Source: Quatrionicoccus australiensis (GTDB taxonomy: Bacteria; Pseudomonadota; Gammaproteobacteria; Burkholderiales; Rhodocyclaceae). Taken from it: a stretch of 64,000 nt of DNA. The notes beneath the pieces are model-generated. The model was not told where the DNA came from, did not search any database, and worked only from the letters and a program-made list of their open reading frames with translations. Shown piece by piece: positions 24,493 to 31,627 of the stretch. Location: NCBI RefSeq assembly GCF_020510425.1, contig NZ_JAHBAH010000001.1, forward strand, positions 2,895,001 to 2,959,000, given 5' to 3'. The position numbers were made by a program, and so were the translations under genes. How positions within the stretch are numbered: position 1 is the first letter of the stretch; every line of letters begins with the position of its first letter.

Positions 24493-25896
24493 ATGAAACC
24501 AACCGAAAAAATCGTCCAAAATTCCGCTGCTGTTTCTTTTTATGAGAAGCACAGAAAAATCTACATTCGCGATGTCAGGGGGTGGTGGAATACTTGGCGC
24601 TGGGTGCTGGTTTTTCTGACCCAAATACTGTTCTACGGCCTGCCCTGGCTGCAGTGGAACGACCGGCAAGCGGTTCTTTTCCATCTGGTTGAGCGGAAGT
24701 TCTATCTGTTCGGACTGGTTCTCTGGCCGCAGGATGTTTTTTATCTGGCGCTTTTGCTGATCATTTCGGCCTATGCGCTATTCCTGTTTACCGCCATAGC
24801 CGGTCGTCTCTTTTGCGGCTACGCCTGTCCCCAGACTGTTTATAGCGAAATCTTCATGTGGGTCGAAAACCGCATTGAAGGTGATCGATCGGCGCGGATC
24901 AAGCTCGACAAGGGGGCGATGAGCGCCCGCAAGTTCGGCTTGAAGGCTTTCAAGCACACGGCTTGGTTGGTAATCTCAATCTGGACAGGCTTTACCCTGG
25001 TTGCTTATTTCACGCCAGTTAGTGAGTTGCTGTCGGCGTTGCCGTTTGATCTTTCGGGCTGGGAACTTTTCTGGTTGTTTTTCTATAGCGGCTTTTGCTA
25101 CATGCAGGCTGGGTTTCTGCGTGAGCAGGTTTGCAAATACATGTGCCCTTATGCGCGTTTCCAGGGGGTGATGTTTGACCCGGATACTTTGGTGATTACT
25201 TATGATCCGGAGCGTGGAGAGCCGCGAGGGGCGCACAAAAAAGGTGTTGATGCCAAGTTGGTCGGCTTGGGTGACTGCGTTGATTGTGGATTGTGCGTGA
25301 CTGTTTGCCCTACTGGTATTGATATTCGCAATGGAATTCAATACGAGTGCATTGGTTGCGGCGCATGTATCGATGCCTGCGAGCCGGTAATGGACAAGTT
25401 GGGCTTGCCGCGAGGCTTGATCCGCTATACGACCGAAAATGCACTGGCCAAGCATCTCAATCGCAAAGAAGTGATCGGTCATGTCCTGCGGCCTCGTGTT
25501 CTGTTGTATTCGGCTATCCTGGCCGGGATTACCCTTGCTGCCATCTGGTCGCTGGCGGTTCGTATTCCATTAAAGGTGGATGTCATCCGCGATCGATCGG
25601 TGCTGGCGCGAGAAGCGGATGATGGTCGTATTGAAAATATCTATAACCTCAAGATAATGAATACGACCGAGGAGCCTATGCGTTATCTTCTGGCGGTCGA
25701 CGGAATGGTTGGGGTAGAAATCCAGGGGGCGGCTGTTGTCGACGTCGCGAGCTCCGAAAATCATGAATTGACCGTTGTTGTGCGGGTGCCGCCGGAGTCC
25801 GGGAAGAAGGGTGCCAACACGATTTATTTTGATGTAAAGGCTGTGAACGACGCGAAAATAGCGGTTCACGAAAAAGCCTCTTTTTTGATGCCCTGA
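24493..25896 (+). CDS. ccoG: CcoG (FixG/RdxA) membrane ferredoxin for cbb3 oxidase assembly
   Basis: 467 residues: about five membrane helices, a first Cys cluster in GRLFCGYACPQTVY, further cysteines in EQVCKYMCPYARFQG, and a two-[4Fe-4S] ferredoxin domain (GDCVDCGLCVTVCPTGIDIR and YECIGCGACIDACEPVMDK). A C-terminal periplasmic Ig-like FixG domain follows. CcoG reduces copper for delivery to the oxidase in studied bacteria. It has no obvious FNR box; the 100-base gap upstream holds only the preceding terminator and AT-rich sequence. It is 3 bases from fixH. Confidence 0.95.
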   Translation: MKPTEKIVQNSAAVSFYEKHRKIYIRDVRGWWNTWRWVLVFLTQILFYGLPWLQWNDRQAVLFHLVERKFYLFGLVLWPQDVFYLALLLIISAYALFLFTAIAGRLFCGYACPQTVYSEIFMWVENRIEGDRSARIKLDKGAMSARKFGLKAFKHTAWLVISIWTGFTLVAYFTPVSELLSALPFDLSGWELFWLFFYSGFCYMQAGFLREQVCKYMCPYARFQGVMFDPDTLVITYDPERGEPRGAHKKGVDAKLVGLGDCVDCGLCVTVCPTGIDIRNGIQYECIGCGACIDACEPVMDKLGLPRGLIRYTTENALAKHLNRKEVIGHVLRPRVLLYSAILAGITLAAIWSLAVRIPLKVDVIRDRSVLAREADDGRIENIYNLKIMNTTEEPMRYLLAVDGMVGVEIQGAAVVDVASSENHELTVVVRVPPESGKKGANTIYFDVKAVNDAKIAVHEKASFLMP

Positions 25897-25899
25897 CTT

Positions 25900-26421
25900 A
25901 TGAGTTCAACAATGACCCTACGAAATGACAATCGGCCTTGGTACAAAGAGCGCTGGCCATGGATTCTGATGTCCGGCCCCGCAATCGTCATCGTTGCCGG
26001 TATTGCTACCTTGTGGCTGGCTGTAATCAGCAATGATGGCTTGGTTACGGATGATTATTACAAGCAGGGACTGGCCGTAAATCAAAGCCTGAAGCGTGAT
26101 CACGAAGCGGGTAGCCTCGGCTTGCAGGCGGATTTGATGCGTGCGGATCAGAACGTTCGCTTGTTGCTGAATTCAGTTGGTGAAGTAAATTTGCCTGCGC
26201 AGATTACCCTCAAGCTGGCGCATCCGACACGTGCGGGTCAGGATCAGATGATGGAAATGGTTGCTGAAGGGCAAGGCTTTTATAGCGGCAAATTGAATGC
26301 CGATATTGGTGGGCGCTGGCTTGTTTCGATTGAAGATCCTGCAGGGCAGTGGCGCTTGCAAGGAGACTGGCTGGCTGATTCAGGGGAGCCGCTACGCTTG
26401 ACGGCGAAGGCGGATAAGTAG
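25900..26421 (+). CDS. fixH: FixH family protein
   Basis: 173 residues with one N-terminal membrane helix (WPWILMSGPAIVIVAGIATLWLA) and an extracytoplasmic beta-rich domain. The family blocks NDGLVTDDYYKQGLAVNQ and GRWLVSIEDPAGQWRLQG are clear. FixH/CcoH proteins help assemble cbb3 oxidase. It starts 3 bases after ccoG, so the two form an operon that extends to the next microprotein gene. Confidence 0.93.
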   Translation: MSSTMTLRNDNRPWYKERWPWILMSGPAIVIVAGIATLWLAVISNDGLVTDDYYKQGLAVNQSLKRDHEAGSLGLQADLMRADQNVRLLLNSVGEVNLPAQITLKLAHPTRAGQDQMMEMVAEGQGFYSGKLNADIGGRWLVSIEDPAGQWRLQGDWLADSGEPLRLTAKADK

Positions 26422-26447
26422 TTTTTTTCGTTACTGGGAGGTGACTT

Positions 26448-26588
26448 ATGGCTTGGGAACTTTTGTTTAATAGTGATATCGGTCTGATGAGCTTGGGCGT
26501 TATTGTTGGCGTTCTGGTTATCGGTGCCTGGATGGGCAAAATGTACAAGGCAAAGATGGAAGAAGAGTCCCGCAATCTGGGTAAATAG
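26448..26588 (+). CDS. DUF3149-type single-span microprotein
   Basis: 46 residues: MAWELLFNSDIGLMSLGVIV opens a membrane helix that ends near MGKMY, followed by a short charged tail (KAKMEEESRNLGK). The pattern matches the small DUF3149 family often found beside fixH in betaproteobacteria. GGGAGGTGA is a strong ribosome site 5 bases before the ATG. It is probably the last gene of the ccoG-fixH operon. Function unknown; a role in cbb3 oxidase maturation or stability is a guess from context. Confidence 0.85.
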   Translation: MAWELLFNSDIGLMSLGVIVGVLVIGAWMGKMYKAKMEEESRNLGK

Positions 26589-26625
26589 TTCTTCGGTTTT
26601 TCCCTTCTTGCCTGAAGGAAAAATG

Positions 26626-26660
26626 TCCCCCGCGAATAATCTTGGCGGGGGATTTTTTTT
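26626..26660 (+). terminator. intrinsic terminator after the ccoG-fixH operon
   Basis: TCCCCCGC / GCGGGGGA stem with an 11-base loop and eight T. A second, imperfect hairpin (TTTTTCCCTTC / GAAGGAAAAA) lies just upstream. Confidence 0.88.
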
Positions 26661-26679
26661 GTCCGGTGAATTGTGAATA

Positions 26680-27339
26680 ATGACATCCGTGTTGCGGATG
26701 ACTTTGACTATTTCCTTGCTGCTACATCTGATGCTGTTGTCGCTGTTAACTTCCCGTGGTGTTTCGGTCGGGGCAGCGCCAGCCGGCCAGGGGGGAGTGT
26801 TGTCTCCCCCCTTGCTCGCATCGGTAACGGCAAGGGAGCGAAGTGAGAGTTCTTCCCCTTCGGCCTCTCATGTATTTGCGGGAGCGAAAATAAATGCCGA
26901 TTCGCTCAGCGTTCAAGCAGATTCGGGAAGAAGAAAGGCATTGGCACGGTCGACTGCCAAATTTGGCAAGAAAAGCCTGCTAGGAAGAGGTGCGGCATCA
27001 ATGCTGTTACCGGATGATCGTCAGGAGGTGGCTGCGGGCATGGATGACGATGCTGCTGTCAGATATCGCTTGGTGCTGGCGCGGCAGCTTCGGTATTACC
27101 AGCAGAATTCGCTATGGATGCACGAGATGTCACCGAAGAGTGAGGTTCTCCTGAGCATAAGTTCTGGCGCTAAATTCGGTGTGCCGGAGTTGAGCCTTGT
27201 CCGGTCGAGTGGGCAAAAAATGTTCGATCAACGAGTGATGGCGATGGTCGGTCTGGTGCTATCGGATATTCCGCTTCCTGAGTATCTCAAGGGGCGGACA
27301 TTCAGGATGAATTTGCTCGTGGGCGCGGTTGGTGAGTGA
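26680..27339 (+). CDS. TonB-like C-terminal domain protein
   Basis: 219 residues: a short N-terminal membrane anchor (MTLTISLLLHLMLLSLLTS), a low-complexity Ser/Ala-rich linker to about residue 115, and a C-terminal domain. That domain (RLVLARQLRYYQQ, SEVLLSISSGAKFGVPELSLVRSSGQKMFDQRVMAMV) follows the TonB pattern of a long helix, strand and the 'lvrSSG...ld' turn. No ExbB/ExbD genes are adjacent, and the linker is not Pro/Lys-rich as in classical TonB. Start 26680 or 26698 are both possible. It ends exactly where the convergent Nudix gene ends. Confidence 0.65.
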   Translation: MTSVLRMTLTISLLLHLMLLSLLTSRGVSVGAAPAGQGGVLSPPLLASVTARERSESSSPSASHVFAGAKINADSLSVQADSGRRKALARSTAKFGKKSLLGRGAASMLLPDDRQEVAAGMDDDAAVRYRLVLARQLRYYQQNSLWMHEMSPKSEVLLSISSGAKFGVPELSLVRSSGQKMFDQRVMAMVGLVLSDIPLPEYLKGRTFRMNLLVGAVGE

Positions 27340-27888
27340 TTAATTGCTCTCGCCGATAGGTGGCAGTGAGTTTTCGTGAAAGCCGAATGCGCCGAGTTCG
27401 ATGTCCTCAAGGTAGCGCTGCAGGCAGTATGTAACACTGCGAAAGGCAATTTCCTGCCACGGAATGTTTTCAGGGGCGACAAGCATGACCTCGAGACTTT
27501 CCTCTCCCGCCTGAAAGTGTGAGGAGGTGAGGTGGCCACGATAAAACAGGTGAACCTGGTTGATATGAGCGATGCTGCTCATCGAGAACAAGGCATCGAT
27601 CGCTATGGATGCGCCGGCTTCTTCCAGCGTTTCCCTACACGCGGCTTCAGCGGTGGTTTCGCCGTTTTCCATGAAGCCAGCCGGTAATGTCCAGTAGCCT
27701 CGGCGTGGTTCGATGGCTCTGCGGCAGAGCAGTATTTTGTTTTCCCATGTAGCAACGCAGCCCACGACAAGGCGGGGGTTTTCATACTGGATATTGCCGC
27801 AGGCCTTGCATATGTGGCGGGCTCGAGAGTCTCCCTGGGGAACGAGGTGCTCGACTTCGCCGCCGCAGTGATTGCAGTACCTGATCAT
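27340..27888 (-). CDS. Nudix hydrolase with N-terminal zinc ribbon
   Basis: 182 residues. Two CxxC pairs (YCNHCGG and ICKACGN) form a zinc ribbon as in NudC-type enzymes. A Nudix box follows in GFMENGETTAEAACRETLEEAGA, with the catalytic RETLEE in place. Its likely substrates are nucleoside diphosphate-linked compounds such as ADP-ribose or NADH. ATG 27888 is preferred because GGA lies 6 bases upstream; ATG 27894 is two codons earlier. The gene is single and convergent with the TonB-like gene, with no intergenic bases between the stops. Confidence 0.88.
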   Translation of the reverse strand: MIRYCNHCGGEVEHLVPQGDSRARHICKACGNIQYENPRLVVGCVATWENKILLCRRAIEPRRGYWTLPAGFMENGETTAEAACRETLEEAGASIAIDALFSMSSIAHINQVHLFYRGHLTSSHFQAGEESLEVMLVAPENIPWQEIAFRSVTYCLQRYLEDIELGAFGFHENSLPPIGESN

Positions 27889-27982
27889 GATCATTCCGTT
27901 TGCGCAGTAGCTGGCGATGAGTGTAGCACTGCCGGGAGGCTGGAAATGCGGGCAGCTAGGACATCAGCAGCGATTTCTTTCT

Positions 27983-28012
27983 TTGCGCTTCGGTGATGCC
28001 TGTGGCTACAAT
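27983..28012 (+). promoter_or_regulatory. possible sigma-70 promoter of motA
   Basis: TTGCGC (27983-27988), 18 bases, TACAAT (28007-28012), 63 bases before the motA ATG. No FliA or sigma-54 pattern was found in this gap. Confidence 0.45.
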
Positions 28013-28075
28013 AGCGGACACCAATAAGTAAGTGCATTTGCGCTGCTGGACGTTGGGCGCATTCGGGGGCTCTGC

Positions 28076-28933
28076 ATGTTTCTAATCATCGGTTATGTGA
28101 TCATTTTGGCAGCGGCCTTGGGCACGTACGCGGTTCATGGCAGTTTGCTCGCACTGTGGGTGCCGACCGAATACATCGCCATTATCGGTCTGGTGATCGG
28201 CTACTTTGTTGCCTCGAACGACATCAAGATCATCAAGGGCACGATTGCGGCCGTGCCCGGTATTCTCAAGGGCTCCAAATTCACGAAAGCGTTCTATATC
28301 GATACGCTTGCCATGCTGTTCGAGATTCTTGGCAAGGTGCGCAAAGAAGGTCTGATGTCGATCGAGGGCGATGTGGAAAATCCGGATGCCAGTCCTATCT
28401 TCAGCAAGTATCCGAATCTGGTGCATGACCACCACATCATGGAGTTTGTTACCGACTACCTGCGCATGATGGTTGGTGGCAACCTGAATACCGTCGAAAT
28501 CGAAAGCCTGATGGACGTTGAGCTGGAAAGCCACCACCATGAGGCAGCAGAGCCGGGGCATGTGGTTTCCGCTATTGCCGGTGCAGCCCCCGCATTCGGT
28601 ATCGTCGTCGCCGTGATGGGCGTGGTGAATGTGATGGGGTCGGTGGGTAGTCCACCTGCGGTACTGGGCAAGATGATCGGTGGCGCCCTGGTCGGTACCT
28701 TTCTTGGTATTTTGCTGGCGTACGGTATCGTCGAGCCGATTGCCAAGCTGCTCGAACAAAAGGCCCACGAAGGCGCAACCATCTACAAGTGCATCAAGAT
28801 GGTCTTGCTGGCATCAATGTCGGGTTACGCGCCCCAGGTTGCCATTGAATTCGGACGCAAGGCGCTGGATGCCGGGGTTCGTCCCAGTTTCCGTGAACTG
28901 GAAGAAGAGCTCAAGGCTCGCAAGGGTAAATAA
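28076..28933 (+). CDS. motA: flagellar stator protein MotA
   Basis: 285 residues with four membrane helices. The cytoplasmic loop includes RKEGLMSIEGDVENP (charged residues that contact the rotor) and the C-terminal helices carry GAAPAFGIVVAVMGVV and GKMIGGALVGTFLGILLAYG, typical of MotA. It forms the proton channel with MotB. A second stator pair is encoded at 54.5-56.0 kb. This copy has the longer MotA type of enteric bacteria. Confidence 0.96.
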   Translation: MFLIIGYVIILAAALGTYAVHGSLLALWVPTEYIAIIGLVIGYFVASNDIKIIKGTIAAVPGILKGSKFTKAFYIDTLAMLFEILGKVRKEGLMSIEGDVENPDASPIFSKYPNLVHDHHIMEFVTDYLRMMVGGNLNTVEIESLMDVELESHHHEAAEPGHVVSAIAGAAPAFGIVVAVMGVVNVMGSVGSPPAVLGKMIGGALVGTFLGILLAYGIVEPIAKLLEQKAHEGATIYKCIKMVLLASMSGYAPQVAIEFGRKALDAGVRPSFRELEEELKARKGK

Positions 28934-28961
28934 TCATGTCGCCAATTAGCGGGTTCAGGCC

Positions 28962-29909
28962 ATGAGCGACGACTCCACACGTCCGATAGTCATCAAGCGC
29001 AAGAAGGTTGTTGCTGGCGGTGCGCACGGTGGCGCCTGGAAAATTGCCTATGCCGACTTCGTGACGGCGATGATGGCCTTCTTCCTTCTCATGTGGCTGC
29101 TTGGCTCGACCGCCAAAGGCGACTTGCAGGGCATCGCCGATTTTTTCCAGAATCCGCTCAAGGTTGCACAGCAAGGGGGCAGTGGCTCTGGCGATGCGAC
29201 CAGTATTCTGCAGGGCGGCGGCAAGGATTTGACGCGTCAGGCGGGGCAGGTCAAAAGTGGTGATGTCGAGAAAAAGAGGGAGACCTCCTTTTCCAAAGAG
29301 GCGCAGGCTGATTTTCGTCGCAAGGAGCAGGAGCGCCTGGAAACGCTGAAGGCGGATATCGAAAAAATGATCGAGCAGAGTCCGCAGCTCGCGCAGTTCA
29401 AGAAGCAGATGTTGCTCGATATTACCTCTGAGGGACTGCGCATCCAGATTGTGGACGAGCAAAATCGACCGATGTTTGACTCCAGTAGTGCAGACCTGAA
29501 ACCTTATACGCGCGACATCCTCAGGCAGATCGGCAAGGCGCTGAACGGTGTCAGTAATCGGGTCAGTCTGGCCGGGCACACCGATGCAGCACAGTTTTCC
29601 GGGGGGGAGCGCGGATTTTCAAACTGGGAGCTCTCGGCCAATCGCGCCAATGCATCCCGACGCGAGTTGGTGGTCGGGGGCATGGATGACGCCAAGGTTT
29701 TGCGCGTAGTCGGCCTCGCCTCAACGGTATTGTTCGACAAGAACGATCCGCTAGGATCGGTGAATCGACGGATCAGTATCGTGGTATTAAATCAGAAAAC
29801 GGAGATGGCTATCCTGCAGGAAGAAGGGCCGGAATCTGAGGTTGCAAATGAAGAAGCCGTTCCACAAGGCTTGAAGTTGCCAAACATGGGCAAGGGAACT
29901 GCCGGCTAA
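28962..29909 (+). CDS. motB: flagellar stator protein MotB
   Basis: 315 residues: a basic N-terminus, one membrane helix with the essential Asp in [23 protein letters not shown], and a C-terminal OmpA-like peptidoglycan-binding domain ([35 protein letters not shown]). The linker contains the plug-type amphipathic region. It starts 28 bases after motA in the same operon. Confidence 0.96.
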   Translation: MSDDSTRPIVIKRKKVVAGGAHGGAWKIAYADFVTAMMAFFLLMWLLGSTAKGDLQGIADFFQNPLKVAQQGGSGSGDATSILQGGGKDLTRQAGQVKSGDVEKKRETSFSKEAQADFRRKEQERLETLKADIEKMIEQSPQLAQFKKQMLLDITSEGLRIQIVDEQNRPMFDSSSADLKPYTRDILRQIGKALNGVSNRVSLAGHTDAAQFSGGERGFSNWELSANRANASRRELVVGGMDDAKVLRVVGLASTVLFDKNDPLGSVNRRISIVVLNQKTEMAILQEEGPESEVANEEAVPQGLKLPNMGKGTAG

Positions 29910-29937
29910 TTGGGGTTCCGGTGGGCGAGGAGAGCGT

Positions 29938-31155
29938 GTGAGTAGCAACAGCAGAATGGTTTTTGTCGGAGTGCCTTGGTCGGTCCTTGTGCTTGTGGTC
30001 TTGTTGGCTGCAGACGCCGCTGCCAGGTCAGGCGCAGTTATCTTTGCGCTGGTGGTATTGGTCCTGGGGTGGATTGCGGCCATTGTTTTTTTCGCGCCCT
30101 CACCTCTGGCGCAGACGGCACAGCGAGTCGTGTCGGACGCTGACCGGCAGATTATTGACCATAGCAGTGATGCAATTGTTCGCGTGTCCGTCGAATTTTC
30201 GACGCAAGTTGCAGAAATCCGTGGCGAAGTGGCGCGTGCCCGCGATATATTTTCCGAAGCCATCGCTCACCTGATCGAGAGTTTTCAGGGAATGAATACG
30301 CATGTGCAGCGTCAGCGACAGTTGGGCATGCAAATTATCGCGGCTGAAGGGGATGGTAATTCGGTGGCCGAATTCGAACAGTTTGCAACCAAGACATCCG
30401 AGACCTTGCACCAGTTCGTCGAGAGTGTCGTGGAAAACGCCCGCCTGGCAATGAGCCTGGTTGAAATGACTGACCGGATGAGCGTTCAGATGCGAGAGGT
30501 GCGCGGTCGACTGGGTGAAATCGAAGGAATTGCCAAGCAGACCAACCTGTTGGCGCTTAACGCAGCGATTGAGGCGGCGCGGGCCGGGGAGGCCGGACGT
30601 GGATTTGCCGTGGTGGCTGACGAGGTGCGCGATCTCTCCGGGCGGACAAACCATTTCAGCCAGCAGATACGTGCTTCACTCGATGGCATGCAGGTTACTA
30701 TCGACTCTTCCGAGAAGGCAATCAACCAGATGGCGGCGCAGGACATGACCTTCGCCCTGACATCGAAGGCCGACGTCGAGAACGCCATGTCCGGTATTGA
30801 GGATTTGAATCATCGAACCGGAGAAACCGTTGGCGAACTCAACCAGATAGCGGTGCAGGTCGAGGCCTCGGTTAACCAGGCCGTGATGTCATTGCAGTTT
30901 CAGGACTTGGTCACCCAATTGCTTGGCCATGTTGAAAAGCGGCTTGATTTGCTGGATGAGGTGGTGACTGACGAGCAGCGTATGGCGACGGTCTTGCGGG
31001 AGACCAGGGATCCGGTTGGTGCAGTTCAGGCACTTGATGCCCTGCGTGAGCATGTCGAGCAGCTGTCACAAAAAATGACCACCCTGAAACTTGGGGTGGA
31101 CAAGAATCCTGTTGGTCAAACTGCATACGCCAGCGGTGATGTTGAATTGTTCTGA
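29938..31155 (+). CDS. membrane MCP-like protein with CheZ-like DxxxQ C-terminal motif
   Basis: 405 residues starting at GTG with GGGCGAGGAGAG upstream. Two closely spaced N-terminal membrane helices (about 12-28 and 33-52) leave almost no periplasmic sensor. A coiled coil leads to a complete MCP signalling hairpin tip ([36 protein letters not shown]). Near the end, [18 protein letters not shown] contains D323-x-x-x-Q327, the same spacing as the CheZ phosphatase motif (QDLTGQV in CheZ of this cluster). No methylation-site pattern or W-x-x-F tether is present. It lies between motB and cheY, so it may link energy or stator state to CheY. The phosphatase role is a hypothesis. Confidence 0.8.
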   Translation: MSSNSRMVFVGVPWSVLVLVVLLAADAAARSGAVIFALVVLVLGWIAAIVFFAPSPLAQTAQRVVSDADRQIIDHSSDAIVRVSVEFSTQVAEIRGEVARARDIFSEAIAHLIESFQGMNTHVQRQRQLGMQIIAAEGDGNSVAEFEQFATKTSETLHQFVESVVENARLAMSLVEMTDRMSVQMREVRGRLGEIEGIAKQTNLLALNAAIEAARAGEAGRGFAVVADEVRDLSGRTNHFSQQIRASLDGMQVTIDSSEKAINQMAAQDMTFALTSKADVENAMSGIEDLNHRTGETVGELNQIAVQVEASVNQAVMSLQFQDLVTQLLGHVEKRLDLLDEVVTDEQRMATVLRETRDPVGAVQALDALREHVEQLSQKMTTLKLGVDKNPVGQTAYASGDVELF

Positions 31156-31173
31156 TGAATACAAGAGGAAAAC

Positions 31174-31539
31174 ATGGCTAAGACCATTCTCGCAGTTGAT
31201 GACTCCGCGTCCATTCGTCAAATGGTGTCCTTTACGCTGAAGAGCGCCGGATACGATGTGATCGAAGCGGTGGACGGGATGGATGGCCTGGAAAAGGCAA
31301 AAGCAAAGAGCGTAAATTTGGTCTTGACCGATCAGAACATGCCGCGCATGGATGGCCTGACCCTGATCAAGAGTCTGCGCGGTACGCCGCAATATGCTTC
31401 TACCCCGATCCTGATGCTGACCACAGAGTCTTCCGATGCAATGAAAATGCAGGGGCGTGCAGCAGGTGCTACCGGTTGGCTGGTCAAGCCGTTTGATCCC
31501 CAAAAACTGATCGAAGTCGTACGCAAGGTCATCGGCTAG
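31174..31539 (+). CDS. cheY: chemotaxis response regulator CheY (first copy)
   Basis: A 121-residue single receiver domain. The acidic pair is in LAVDDSAS, the phospho-acceptor Asp in LVLTDQNMPRMDGL, the Thr in LMLTTESSD and the Lys in WLVKPFDP. It begins 18 bases after the MCP-like gene and lies 88 bases before cheA. It differs clearly from the second CheY at 44.8 kb; the one beside cheZ is more like the motor-binding CheY, so this copy may act as a phosphate sink or a dedicated partner of this CheA. Confidence 0.94.
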   Translation: MAKTILAVDDSASIRQMVSFTLKSAGYDVIEAVDGMDGLEKAKAKSVNLVLTDQNMPRMDGLTLIKSLRGTPQYASTPILMLTTESSDAMKMQGRAAGATGWLVKPFDPQKLIEVVRKVIG

Positions 31540-31627
31540 CGCCGAGGGCGGCGAGGCAGCGTCTACGCTGTTCGCAGCATTCGATTTCCGGCTGTCGCCC
31601 TGATGGCAGCCGTGGTTAGGGGGTGGC

